Shown: positions 6,510-13,683, counted from the stretch's first letter. The stretch: 17,010 bases of DNA from an uncultured Pseudomonas sp. (GCA_946886875.1 CAMPJN010000034.1:1-17010), one strand, 5' to 3'. Numbers and translations: made by a program. The notes: generated by a model not told the origin, from the letters alone.

Positions 6510-6535
6510 GCGCATGAATCTTCTGAAAAAACCTT

Positions 6536-6564
6536 TTGCCTTTGGCAGGCTGTTCGGCTAGATT
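6536..6564 (+). promoter_or_regulatory. Candidate promoter of tRNA-Ser
   Basis: TTGCCT (6536-6541) and TAGATT (6559-6564) are separated by 17 bp. A GC-rich stretch (AGCGCGCC) follows the -10 box, as is typical of stringently controlled stable-RNA promoters. It lies about 30 bp ahead of the mature tRNA. Confidence 0.6.
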
Positions 6565-6601
6565 AGCGCGCCTCGACAGACAGCAGTGTCGGTCGAGACC
6601 C

Positions 6602-6691
6602 GGTGAAGTGTCCGAGTGGCTTAAGGAGCACGCCTGGAAAGTGTGTATACGAGAAATCGTATCGAGAGTTCGAATCTCTCCTTCACCGCCA
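6602..6691 (+). tRNA. tRNA-Ser (anticodon GGA)
   Basis: The acceptor stem GGTGAAG (6602-6608) pairs with CTTCACC (6681-6687), followed by discriminator G and an encoded CCA. The anticodon stem CACGC pairs with GTGTG (one G-T pair) around the loop CTGGAAA, giving anticodon GGA (6636-6638), which reads UCC and UCU codons. A long variable arm (TATACGAGAAATCGTATC) marks a class II tRNA, as expected for serine. The T-arm GAGAGTTCGAATCTCTC is perfect. The total length of 90 nt is normal for tRNA-Ser. Confidence 0.97.
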
Positions 6692-6707
6692 TATAGATTC
6701 AGCTAAG

Positions 6708-6740
6708 GCCCTGATAACTAATAAGTTGTCGGGGCTTTTT
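6708..6740 (+). terminator. Terminator of tRNA-Ser
   Basis: A 12-bp stem with two G-T pairs, GCCCTGATAACT (6708-6719) with AGTTGTCGGGGC (6724-6735), closes a 4-nt loop and runs into five T residues. It starts 17 bp after the tRNA CCA end. The remaining sequence up to the earP start at 6870 shows no other convincing element. Confidence 0.85.
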
Positions 6741-6869
6741 GCTTTCTGGCGTTTGCTTGTGTCTATGGCGTGTCGAAAGTTTCCAGATGCGGCCATAGCG
6801 GCCCGCAATTGGCCGGCAGCGACTTTGCGGCTCTTGCTAGACTGCGCGCCTGTATAGATGAGGCAGGGC

Positions 6870-8003
6870 ATGAAGGCGAACTGGGATATTTTCTGCAGCG
6901 TAATCGATAACTACGGCGATATCGGGGTGACCTGGCGTTTGGCGCGGCAGCTGGTTGCCGAGCATGACGCCCAGGTACGGCTGTGGGTGGATGACTTGAG
7001 CGCGTTCGCTCGTCTTTGTCCTGAAGTCGATATGCACGCGACGCAGCAAGTTCAGCAGGGCGTGGACGTGCGTCTGTGGCCAGTGCCCTGGCAATCGGTT
7101 GAGGCTGCGGATGTGGTGATCGAGGCCTTCGCCTGCGAATTGCCGGCGACATATATCGCTGCGATGACTGCACGGCCGAACAAGGTGCTGTGGCTCAATC
7201 TGGAATACCTCAGCGCCGAGGATTGGGTCGAGGGCTGTCATGGACTGCCGTCGTTGCAATCCAATGGTCTGCAGAAATTTTTCTTTTTCCCAGGTTTCAC
7301 CGCTGGCAGTGGCGGCTTGCTGCGCGAGCGGGATCTACTGGTGCGGCGTCGGGAGTTTCAGGCGGATGCGCAGGCGCGCGCGGACTTTCTGCGCAGTATT
7401 GGAGTAGAGGCCTTGCCAGGAGCACGGCTGATCTCGCTGTTCGCCTATGAGAACGATGCACTGGCCAGTTGGCTGGATGCATTGGCCGCTGATGCCCGAG
7501 CTACCCAGTTGCTGGTACCGGAAGGGCGCATCCTCGGCGATCTGCAAGCCTGGCTCGGTTGCAGCGAGCTGCGCGCTGGGGATATTCAACGGCGCGGTCA
7601 ACTGCAGGTGCAGATACTGCCTTTTGTCCGACAGGACCAATACGATCGCCTGCTCTGGTGCTGCGAATTCAATGCGGTGCGCGGCGAAGACTCGTTCGTG
7701 CGTGCGCAATGGGCCGGGCAACCCTTGCTTTGGCATATTTACCGACAGGCGGAAAACGCTCACCTGGAAAAGCTCGAGGCATTTCTCGCGCGCTATAAAG
7801 AGGGTTTGTCGCCAGCGGCGAGCGCCGCTCTGACGGGCTTCTGGCGCGCCTGGAACGCTGGCGAAGCGCTCGGCGAAAGCTGGCAGGCGCTGCTCGACAC
7901 CTGGCCGGAACAGGCAGATCATGCCGAACGCTGGTGTCTACGACAGGCCTCCCAGGCCGATCTTGCCGCGGCGCTGGCACAGTTTTACCTAAATTGGCTA
8001 TGA
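6870..8003 (+). CDS. earP: EF-P arginine 32 rhamnosyltransferase EarP
   Basis: This 377-aa cytoplasmic glycosyltransferase (GT-B fold) moves rhamnose from dTDP-rhamnose to Arg32 of elongation factor P, the modification that activates EF-P in Pseudomonas and relatives. The N-terminal motif DIFCSVIDNYGDIGVTWRLA places aspartates at 13 and 17. RGEDS places Arg271, Glu273 and Asp274 near the nucleotide-sugar site. These positions match the published catalytic residues of the P. putida enzyme as I recall them (D13, D17, E273). That agreement supports ATG 6870 over ATG 6858. The efp gene lies 46 bp downstream on the same strand, encoding the substrate, and shows an arginine at position 32. The GEPxxxW-like GQPLLWHIY (283-291) is also family-typical. 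A GC-rich, purine-containing stretch (GAGGCAGGG) precedes the start. Confidence 0.95.
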   Translation: MKANWDIFCSVIDNYGDIGVTWRLARQLVAEHDAQVRLWVDDLSAFARLCPEVDMHATQQVQQGVDVRLWPVPWQSVEAADVVIEAFACELPATYIAAMTARPNKVLWLNLEYLSAEDWVEGCHGLPSLQSNGLQKFFFFPGFTAGSGGLLRERDLLVRRREFQADAQARADFLRSIGVEALPGARLISLFAYENDALASWLDALAADARATQLLVPEGRILGDLQAWLGCSELRAGDIQRRGQLQVQILPFVRQDQYDRLLWCCEFNAVRGEDSFVRAQWAGQPLLWHIYRQAENAHLEKLEAFLARYKEGLSPAASAALTGFWRAWNAGEALGESWQALLDTWPEQADHAERWCLRQASQADLAAALAQFYLNWL

Positions 8004-8004
8004 T
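7999..8004 (+). promoter_or_regulatory. Candidate -10 box for efp
   Basis: TATGAT overlaps the earP stop codon (TGA 8001-8003), about 46 bp before the efp start. The matching -35 is poor (TGGCAC, 7975-7980, 18-bp spacing). efp may have its own promoter here, be read through from earP, or both. Confidence 0.35.
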
Positions 8005-8049
8005 ACGCGGCCTAGATTTCTGTAACTCCATCCAAATTCGGATCCTAGT

Positions 8050-8622
8050 ATGAAAACCGCACAAGAAATGAAGCCCAACAGTGTGGCTCTGATCGACGGC
8101 CAACCTTGGCTTATCCAGAAGGCCGAGTTCACCAAATCCGGTCGTAACAGCGCCATCGTCAAAATGAAGCTGCGTAACCTGTTGACCGGCTCCTCGACCG
8201 AGACCGTGTACAAAGCCGACGACAAGATGGAGCCGGTGATCCTCGATCGCGTAGCGGTGACCTACTCCTACTACAGCGAGCCGAACTACGTCTTCATGGA
8301 CGAAGAGTTCAACCAGTACGAACTGAACAAGGACGATCTGGAAAGCGTCATGCCGTTCATCGTCGATGGCATGACTGACGTCTGCGAAGCCGTATTCTTC
8401 GAAGGCAAAGTGGTTTCGGTCGACCTGCCGACCACCATCGTTCGCCAGATCACCTACACCGAAGGTTCCGCCCGTGGCGATACTTCCGGCAAGGTGATGA
8501 AGACCGCCAAGCTGAGCAACGGTACTGAAGTCAAGGTTGCCGACTTCTGCAACATCGACGACTGGATCGAGATCGATACCCGTACCGGCGAATACAAGTC
8601 GCGCGCTAAAGCTCCGGCCTAA
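8050..8622 (+). CDS. efp: Translation elongation factor P
   Basis: This 190-aa tRNA-shaped translation factor binds between the P and E sites of the ribosome and relieves stalling at consecutive prolines. The KOW-like N-terminal domain carries the modification loop FTKSGRNSA. Residue 32 is arginine rather than lysine, the marker for rhamnosylation by EarP (encoded just upstream) instead of beta-lysylation by EpmA. Two OB-type domains follow, with [20 protein letters not shown] in domain II. Domain III carries [20 protein letters not shown] and ends with [20 protein letters not shown], the family signature region. Length is typical. The start is preceded only by a weak GGAT. A strong terminator ends the transcript 24 bp after the stop. 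Confidence 0.98.
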   Translation: MKTAQEMKPNSVALIDGQPWLIQKAEFTKSGRNSAIVKMKLRNLLTGSSTETVYKADDKMEPVILDRVAVTYSYYSEPNYVFMDEEFNQYELNKDDLESVMPFIVDGMTDVCEAVFFEGKVVSVDLPTTIVRQITYTEGSARGDTSGKVMKTAKLSNGTEVKVADFCNIDDWIEIDTRTGEYKSRAKAPA

Positions 8623-8645
8623 AACCGGCTTTAATTGCGAGCAAG

Positions 8646-8674
8646 AAACCCGGCCCTGGCGCTGGGTTTTTTTT
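8646..8674 (+). terminator. Terminator of efp
   Basis: The stem AAACCCGGC (8646-8654) pairs with GCTGGGTTT (8661-8669), with one G-T pair and a 6-nt loop. It runs into eight consecutive T residues (8667-8674), a strong rho-independent terminator. Confidence 0.9.
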
Positions 8675-8703
8675 GCCTGGGTTTTGCTGTCTCTGGGGTT
8701 CTG

Positions 8704-9660
8704 TCAGCCGAAACTCAGGCCGCTTTGCAGGGCCAGATCCCAAGGCGCCACTGGGCCGAAGCGGGCCTTGAGGAATTCCAGCAGCAAGCGGCTGCGCGAG
8801 TCGGTTTCGCGTTCCAGGCGTAGGGCGTAGATACCACTGGGTTCGGGTGGCGGCAGGCCGTTTTCGCAGAACAATGGCAGCAGTTCACCGCGCAAGAGAT
8901 ATTCGCTGATCAACCAGGTCGGCAGGTGGGCGATGCCCAGGCCGACCAAGGCGCTGAACACTAAGGCCTCCGCGTTATTGGCGGTCATGCGCAGGCGTTT
9001 TGGGCGGCACAGCTGTAGTTTGCCGTTCTGTTCGAAACGCCAGGCATAGGGCGGCGCCAGACTGCCCCAGTCGATGCCGTCGTGCTCGGCGAGTTCGCTG
9101 GGCGTGCGCGGTACGCCACGGCGCGCCAGATAATCGGGGCTGGCGCAAACCACGCGGACCATCGGCGACAGGGCGGTGGCGACCAGGCGGGTATCCGCCA
9201 GGGGGCCGATGCGCAGCACCAGATCGACTTCACCCAGATGATCACCGTGCAGGTCGACGAAACTGTCGATAAGGCGCAACTGCACATCGAGACCGGGATA
9301 GGCACCGAGAAATTCGGCCAGCACCGGCGCCAATTGGCGTCTGCCGAACGGGGCGGGCGCATCGATGCGGATCAGGCCCTCGGGTGCACTGCTCAGCGAT
9401 ACCGCTTCGGCGCGGGCCAGGTTCAGCTCGGCGAGGATGCGCCGCGCCCGTTCGGCAAAGGCCAGCCCGGCCGGCGTTGCGCGCACCGCATGGGTACTGC
9501 GGCCGAAAAGGTTGCTGCCCAGCGAGCGTTCCAGGGCGTCGATACGGCGGGCCACTGCGGAGGGCGTCAATGGATGGCGGCGGGCTGCGGCGGAGAAACT
9601 TCCGGTTTCCAGCACATCGAGAAACAGTCGGAGTTGGTCGGTAAGCGCATCTGGGTTCAT
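8704..9660 (-). CDS. LysR-family transcriptional regulator divergent from a TauE/SafE permease
   Basis: This 318-aa DNA-binding regulator has an N-terminal winged helix (residues 7-66). The helix-turn-helix is SFSAAARRHPLTPSAVARRI (21-40), followed by the LERSLGSNLFGRST wing. The C-terminal two-thirds is a periplasmic-binding-protein-like effector domain (about 90-300), including PEGLIRIDAPAPFGRRQLAP. The frame is open to ATG 9693, but the sequence before MNPDAL covers an operator-like repeat array and has no RBS, so I prefer ATG 9660; neither start has a good RBS. The permease gene starts 103 bp away in the opposite direction, the classic arrangement in which a LysR protein controls its divergent neighbour. 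The effector is unknown. Confidence 0.88.
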   Translation of the reverse strand: MNPDALTDQLRLFLDVLETGSFSAAARRHPLTPSAVARRIDALERSLGSNLFGRSTHAVRATPAGLAFAERARRILAELNLARAEAVSLSSAPEGLIRIDAPAPFGRRQLAPVLAEFLGAYPGLDVQLRLIDSFVDLHGDHLGEVDLVLRIGPLADTRLVATALSPMVRVVCASPDYLARRGVPRTPSELAEHDGIDWGSLAPPYAWRFEQNGKLQLCRPKRLRMTANNAEALVFSALVGLGIAHLPTWLISEYLLRGELLPLFCENGLPPPEPSGIYALRLERETDSRSRLLLEFLKARFGPVAPWDLALQSGLSFG

Positions 9661-9670
9661 AGTGGTTCGC

Positions 9671-9708
9671 TTGTGCGTTATCTGCATAGCCATTGTGCGT
9701 TGCTATGC
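9671..9708. promoter_or_regulatory. Operator-like repeat array between LysR and permease genes
   Basis: The 9-mer TTGTGCGTT occurs twice in direct orientation (9671-9679 and 9693-9701), 22 bp apart, about two helical turns. An inverted repeat GCATAGC (9684-9690) and GCTATGC (9702-9708), with an 11-bp spacer, overlaps the second copy. This is the kind of site a LysR-type tetramer binds in a divergent promoter. The role is inferred. Confidence 0.5.
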
Positions 9709-9763
9709 GTTTCCGTGCCAGGTGCCGCTGGGTAGCATGGATAAGATCTACCTGGAGGTGTCG

Positions 9764-10519
9764 ATGGATCCGATTGATTTTGCCCTGAACCTGCTGCTCG
9801 GATTGGCGCTTGGCGCCTTGGGCGGCTTATTCGGTATCGGCGGCGGTCTGATCGCGATTCCGGCGCTGGGCGTGCTCTACGGCCTGGATCAGCAAATGGC
9901 CCAGGGCACCGCATTGGTAATGGTGGTGCCTAATGTGCTGCTGGCCCTGTGGCGCTATCACCAACGCAACCGTATCGAACTGCGCCATGCGCTGACCCTG
10001 GCCTTCAGCAGCTTTTTCTGCGCGCTGCTCGGTGCCGGCTGGGCGGTGCGCCTGGATGCCGAATTGATGCGCATGGGCTTCGTCGCGTTTTTAGTGGCGC
10101 TGGCGGGTTACAACCTGTCGCGTTTGTATTTTCGCCCGGCTGCCGGTGGCAAATTCTTGCGTAAACCCTGGCCTTGGTTGGCGCTACTCGGCAGCGGCGC
10201 GGGGGTGCTCGGCGGTTTGTTCGGGGTGGGCGGCGCGGTGTTGGCGGTGCCGGTGCTGACCGGTGTATTCGGTGTCACCCAGGTGATCGCCCAGGGGTTG
10301 GCGCTGGCGCTTGCTGCGCCCAGCACCGCGGTGACCCTGGTGACCTACGGCCTGCACGGCCATGTCGATTGGATGCTGGCCGCGCCCCTGGCATTGGGCG
10401 GCCTGCTCAGCATCAGTTGGGGTGTGCGCTTAGCCCATGCTTTGCCTGAGCGAACGCTGCGCATGCTGTTCGCCGGGTTTCTGCTGCTCTGCGCGCTATT
10501 GCTCGGGCTTAGAATCTGA
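9764..10519 (+). CDS. TauE/SafE-family membrane permease (putative sulfite/anion transporter)
   Basis: This 251-aa inner-membrane protein consists of hydrophobic helices with an internal duplication. ALGGLFGIGGGLIAIP (18-33) is repeated as VLGGLFGVGGAVLAVP (148-163), the twofold repeat typical of TauE/SafE (DUF81). Characterised members export sulfite, sulfoacetate or other organosulfur anions; the substrate here is not predictable. The frame is open far upstream. GGAGG at 9754-9758 sits 5 nt before ATG 9764, which decides the start, although ATG 9737 (MDKIYLEV) is also in frame. The divergent LysR gene is the likely regulator. The stop codon lies inside the end of the convergent LysR gene downstream (11-bp overlap). 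Confidence 0.88.
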   Translation: MDPIDFALNLLLGLALGALGGLFGIGGGLIAIPALGVLYGLDQQMAQGTALVMVVPNVLLALWRYHQRNRIELRHALTLAFSSFFCALLGAGWAVRLDAELMRMGFVAFLVALAGYNLSRLYFRPAAGGKFLRKPWPWLALLGSGAGVLGGLFGVGGAVLAVPVLTGVFGVTQVIAQGLALALAAPSTAVTLVTYGLHGHVDWMLAAPLALGGLLSISWGVRLAHALPERTLRMLFAGFLLLCALLLGLRI

Positions 10520-11363
10520 AGGCTTCGACGATCTGCTCGGCCAGGGTTTCGCTGACCTCGGATTGGGTGCTGCTGTTGCGCAATAGCACGATGCTGGCCA
10601 TCGGCATGCTCGGCAGGCCTTCCGCTTCGCCGATGATCTGCAGATCGGGAGTGATCAGGCTTTGCAGCTGCGCGGTGATCGCCAAACCGGCGCTGACCGC
10701 GGCCATGATCGCCGACAGGCTGGGGCTGGTATAGGCGATACGGTAGTCGCGTCCCAGGGCGTCCAGGCCGTTGCAAGCCCAGGCGCGGCAGAAACAATGG
10801 GAGTTGAACATCGCCAGAGGCAGCGTGTTCTGCGTATGCAAGCTGGCGCCGCGGGCCTGAGCCCAGACCAAGCGTTCCTGGCGCAGCAGTTGACCGATTT
10901 CGGTGCCTGGCTCGCGGGTGACTATGGTCAAATCGAGATCCTGGCGTTGCAGCAGTTGAAACGAAGGTTCGCAATGCAATTCCACCTGCACCAGCGGATA
11001 GGAGTCGGCGAAACGCACCAGCACGCCCTGCATAAAGCGCATCACGTAGTCGTCCGGCGTGCCTATGCGCACGGTGCCGACCATATGCGGTTCGCGCATG
11101 CTGTTCATCACTTCGGCATGCAGTTTGAGAATCCGCCTGGCGTAACTCAGCAGTAGCTGGCCTTCGGCGGTGAGGCTGAACTGGCGGCCTTCGCGCTGAA
11201 ACAACGGCCGTTGCACCACGTCGTCCTCCAGGCGTTTCATCTGCATGCTGACCGCCGATTGGGTGCGGTTGACCATTTCCGCGGCGCGGGTAAAGCCGCC
11301 GTGATCGGCGATGGCGACGAAGGTGCGCAGCAGTTCGCTGTCGATGCTCGGGTAGTTGGCCAT
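10509..11363 (-). CDS. LysR-family regulator, LrhA-like
   Basis: This 284-aa regulator has an N-terminal winged helix with helix-turn-helix GGFTRAAEMVNRTQSAVSMQ (22-41) and the recognition segment MKRLEDDVVQRPLFQREGRQ. The effector-binding domain follows, starting at VGTVRIGTPDDYVM. The RTQSAVSMQMKRLE stretch and the C-terminal GLAITAQLQSLITPDLQII resemble LrhA/HexA/PecT-type regulators, which control motility, surface or stress genes in other bacteria; function here is not known. It is divergent from a DUF1127 gene across 96 bp containing short palindromes, so that gene and its own promoter are candidate targets. The start ATG 11363 has only a weak purine-rich stretch upstream. Confidence 0.88.
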   Translation of the reverse strand: MANYPSIDSELLRTFVAIADHGGFTRAAEMVNRTQSAVSMQMKRLEDDVVQRPLFQREGRQFSLTAEGQLLLSYARRILKLHAEVMNSMREPHMVGTVRIGTPDDYVMRFMQGVLVRFADSYPLVQVELHCEPSFQLLQRQDLDLTIVTREPGTEIGQLLRQERLVWAQARGASLHTQNTLPLAMFNSHCFCRAWACNGLDALGRDYRIAYTSPSLSAIMAAVSAGLAITAQLQSLITPDLQIIGEAEGLPSMPMASIVLLRNSSTQSEVSETLAEQIVEAFRF

Positions 11364-11365
11364 AC

Positions 11366-11411
11366 ATCAATCTCTGAGATGGGTCGTATAAGAAACATTC
11401 GTTGGATTGAT
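11366..11411. promoter_or_regulatory. Operator-like palindromes in the LysR/DUF1127 divergent region
   Basis: Two symmetric elements are present. A near-perfect short palindrome ATCTC-T-GAGAT lies at 11370-11380, next to the LysR start. A wider inverted repeat, ATCAATC (11366-11372) with GATTGAT (11405-11411), spans the region. They are candidate sites for the adjacent LysR protein. Short AT-rich repeats arise by chance, so confidence is low. Confidence 0.3.
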
Positions 11412-11459
11412 CATAAGCCCAGCGCGAGACTGTCGCCAACCCCACAGGAGGGCGACACG

Positions 11460-11690
11460 ATGAAAAGTCAAAAAGGTTACGCAATAGCATTTGCTCTTCC
11501 CCGTCACTTGGCTCTGGGCGCCTACCTCAGCGCGTTCTGGTTGCGGCTCAAGCGCTGGAACCAGCTAGCCAAGGAACGCCGGCAGTTGGCCTCGTTGAAT
11601 GATGCGATGCTCAAGGATCTCGGTCTGAACCGGGGAGATGTCATGCAGGAAACCGAGCGGCCATTCTGGGATGATCCGCTGGCGAAATAG
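11460..11690 (+). CDS. DUF1127 domain small protein
   Basis: This 76-aa basic protein carries the DUF1127 (YjiS-like) region at about residues 30-62: LKRWNQLAKERRQLASLNDA followed by MLKDLGLNRGDV. DUF1127 proteins are short arginine-rich proteins; some in alphaproteobacteria bind RNA and influence phosphate or carbon metabolism, but the role in pseudomonads is not settled. ATG 11460 has a strong AGGAGG RBS about 8 nt upstream. The N-terminal 25 residues are mildly hydrophobic. It is divergent from the LrhA-like regulator. A broken fragment of an EamA transporter follows only 22 bp after its stop codon, suggesting that a rearrangement joined them. Confidence 0.85.
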   Translation: MKSQKGYAIAFALPRHLALGAYLSAFWLRLKRWNQLAKERRQLASLNDAMLKDLGLNRGDVMQETERPFWDDPLAK

Positions 11691-11712
11691 CAAGGCTTGC
11701 AGTACAGCTGGG

Positions 11713-11900
11713 CTCCATGTGGCGGCGTTCTTGTTTATGACCCCGCTGTTTGGTGTGAGCTTTAGCGTGCTGATCCTCGATGAGCCCTGACCCTGGTTTT
11801 TGTCGCTGGCGCGGTGCTGGTATTACTCGGTATCGTGCTGGTCGGCAGTCACGCTAGGGCCAGCAAGCGCCTCAGTCTATGGCGCTATGCCGAACGATAG
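11713..11900 (+). pseudogene. C-terminal remnant of an EamA/DMT-family transporter, frameshifted
   Basis: The frame starting at 11713 reads LHVAAFLFMTPLFGVSFSVL then ILDEP and stops at TGA 11788-11790. From 11790 a different frame continues TLVFVAGAVLVLLGIVLVGS and ends in SLWRYAER with TAG at 11898. Joined, they form the last helices of an EamA drug/metabolite transporter, in which a TPLFGV...EP segment normally runs straight into the final helix. Restoring one C at GAGCCC-TGACC gives EPLTLVF and repairs the frame, so a 1-bp deletion is the simplest explanation. About four fifths of the transporter is absent upstream, where the DUF1127 gene now lies. A sequencing error could explain the frameshift but not the missing N-terminus. 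Confidence 0.75.
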
Positions 11901-11916
11901 AGACAAGGAGAACAGA

Positions 11917-12387
11917 ATGTCCGCTTACCAACTTGCGCAGTTGAATATCGCCAGCATGAAGGAGCCACTGGAGTCCCCCGGTATGGCGGATTTCGTCGCC
12001 AACCTGGAGCGTATCAACGCCCTGGCCGAGGCCTCGCCGGGGTTCGTCTGGCGCTTGCAGGACGAGGCGGGCGATGCCACCGCGCTGCGCCCCTTTGGCG
12101 AGGAGGTGCTGGTCAATCTGTCGTTGTGGCGCGATGTCGACGCGCTCAAGGACTATGTCTACAAATCCGCCCACGCCGAGATACTCAAACGTCGCAACGA
12201 ATGGTTCGCACGCATGGGCGAGGCGCATATGGTGCTCTGGTGGGTGCCGATCGGTCATCTGCCCAGCGTTGGCGAGGCCGCCGAACGCCTGCGATTGCTC
12301 CGCGAGCTGGGGCCGACCGCGCAGGCGTTCAGCTTTCGCCAGGCCTTTGCGCCTGTGGATATGCAGGTTGCGACGGTGACCGAATGA
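11917..12387 (+). CDS. DUF3291 domain protein
   Basis: This 156-aa soluble protein matches the DUF3291 family, a ferredoxin-like, monooxygenase-resembling small domain of unknown function. Recognisable stretches are MSAYQLAQLNIASMKEPLES at the N-terminus and the WRLQDEAGDATALRPFGEEV strand region. Also present are VNLSLWRDVDALKDYVYKSA and the aromatic-rich EAHMVLWWVPIGHLPS. Dimeric alpha/beta-barrel members of this superfamily bind small molecules or haem, but no catalytic residues can be named here. ATG 11917 has AAGGAG 6 nt upstream, a clear RBS. The YcaQ-type glycosylase gene follows after 10 bp on the same strand, so the two are very likely co-transcribed. Confidence 0.85.
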   Translation: MSAYQLAQLNIASMKEPLESPGMADFVANLERINALAEASPGFVWRLQDEAGDATALRPFGEEVLVNLSLWRDVDALKDYVYKSAHAEILKRRNEWFARMGEAHMVLWWVPIGHLPSVGEAAERLRLLRELGPTAQAFSFRQAFAPVDMQVATVTE

Positions 12388-12397
12388 ATTTCGGGCT

Positions 12398-13609
12398 ATG
12401 ACCTCGACCCAGACACTGACCCTCGCCCAAGCCCGGCGCCTGGCGCTGCGAGCCCAGGGCTTTGGCCGCGTGCAATCGGGCGCGGTCGGGCATCGCCAGC
12501 TGCTCGCACAAATCGGCCGGCTCGGGGTGCTGCAGATAGACTCGGTGAACGCCCTGGTGCGTTCGCATTACCTGCCGCTGTTCTCCCGCCTCGGCGCCTA
12601 CGATCGAACCCTGCTCGAACAAGCGGCCTGGAGCCAGGGGCGCCGTCGCGGCTTGTTCGAATACTGGGGCCATGAGGCCTCGTTGCTGCCGCTGTCGTTC
12701 CATCCGCTGCTGCGCTGGCGCATGCGCCAAGCGCGCAATGGCGAGGGCATCTATAAACATATGGCGCGTTTCGGCCGCGAGCAGCAGCCATTGATTCGCC
12801 GGGTGTTGCAATCGGTCAGCGAGCAGGGTGCATTGGGCGCCGGCAGCCTGGGGCAGAAAACCGCCGGCAGCAGCGCCTGGTGGGGCTGGAGCGCGGAAAA
12901 GCATGCGCTCGAATGGTTGTTCGCCGCTGGCGAGGTAACCGTCGCCGGGCGCCGCGGTTTCGAGCGTTTATACGACCTGCCGGAACGGGTATTGCCGGCC
13001 GCCGTGCTGAGTGCGTCCGAGTTGGATAGCGCCGAGGCCCAACGCCAGTTGCTGCTACACGCGGCCGATGCCTTGGGCGTGGCCACGGAGAAGGACCTGC
13101 GCGATTACTACCGCCTGGATGCCCGCGACAGCCAGGCACGGCTGGCCGAGTTGCTCGAAGCCGGCGAACTCCAGCAGCTGCGCGTACAGGACTGGGCGCA
13201 GCCCGCGTATTGCCGGGGCGCGCCGAAAATTCCGCGCAGGATCGAGACCAGCGCCTTGCTCTCGCCCTTCGATTCGTTGATCTGGGAGCGGGCGCGCACC
13301 GAGCGCTTATTCGACTTCCGCTATCGCCTGGAGATCTACACCCCGCAGCACAAGCGAGTGTATGGCTACTATGTATTGCCGTTTCTGCATCGCGAACGCC
13401 TGGCCGCGCGTGTGGATTTGCGCGCCGAACGCGCTCATGGCTGTCTGGCCGTGCATGCTGTGCATGTGGAAGCCGCAGGGCTGGATGAGCAAGGCTTGGT
13501 GGCGCTGGCGAGTAATCTGCAGGCGATGGCCGCTTGGCTGGGGTTGGAGCGTGTAGCGCTCAACTGCACGAGCAGCAACGCCGTGCGCCTAGGTGCGCAT
13601 CTCGGCTGA
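12398..13609 (+). CDS. ycaQ: YcaQ-family winged-helix DNA glycosylase
   Basis: This 403-aa cytoplasmic protein belongs to the HTH_42/YcaQ (AlkX/AlkZ) family of DNA glycosylases, which remove bulky alkylated bases and can unhook interstrand crosslinks. The conserved catalytic motif appears as LQIDSVNAL, with Gln46 and Asp48 (the Q-x-D form found in E. coli YcaQ, versus Q-x-Q in AlkZ). [14 protein letters not shown] and [12 protein letters not shown] follow in the normal order, the latter being the family's conserved tryptophan/histidine segment. The C-terminal part includes [20 protein letters not shown] and [10 protein letters not shown], the usual winged-helix/beta-barrel end. The length is close to E. 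coli YcaQ (about 410). The start has little RBS, consistent with translational coupling to the DUF3291 gene 10 bp upstream. Confidence 0.9.
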   Translation: MTSTQTLTLAQARRLALRAQGFGRVQSGAVGHRQLLAQIGRLGVLQIDSVNALVRSHYLPLFSRLGAYDRTLLEQAAWSQGRRRGLFEYWGHEASLLPLSFHPLLRWRMRQARNGEGIYKHMARFGREQQPLIRRVLQSVSEQGALGAGSLGQKTAGSSAWWGWSAEKHALEWLFAAGEVTVAGRRGFERLYDLPERVLPAAVLSASELDSAEAQRQLLLHAADALGVATEKDLRDYYRLDARDSQARLAELLEAGELQQLRVQDWAQPAYCRGAPKIPRRIETSALLSPFDSLIWERARTERLFDFRYRLEIYTPQHKRVYGYYVLPFLHRERLAARVDLRAERAHGCLAVHAVHVEAAGLDEQGLVALASNLQAMAAWLGLERVALNCTSSNAVRLGAHLG

Positions 13610-13619
13610 GGGCGGCGAG

Positions 13620-13649
13620 TCGGCAATCGGCTGCGGCTTCCGCTACAAT
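13620..13649 (+). promoter_or_regulatory. Candidate promoter of pyrF
   Basis: A -10 like TACAAT (13644-13649) lies 34 bp before the pyrF ATG, with TCGGCA (13620-13625) 18 bp upstream as a partial -35. It lies just after the ycaQ stop codon, so pyrF probably has its own start site. Confidence 0.45.
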
Positions 13650-13683
13650 GCGCGGCGAATTTGTCTTGCCCGAGAGCCCACCC

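Noticed and set aside
6602..6740. tRNA-Ser as an integration site for a mobile element
   Set aside because: The genes downstream are core (earP, efp). No integrase and no duplicated tRNA 3' end are visible in the window.
10345..11490. A 381-codon minus-strand open frame overlapping the second LysR gene
   Set aside because: It is in another frame of the same strand as a clear LysR gene. The translation is Arg/Pro/His-rich and has no domain.
12329..13139. Minus-strand open frames opposite ycaQ
   Set aside because: They are shadows of the YcaQ-family gene, whose QID and FEYWGHEA motifs are in the plus frame.
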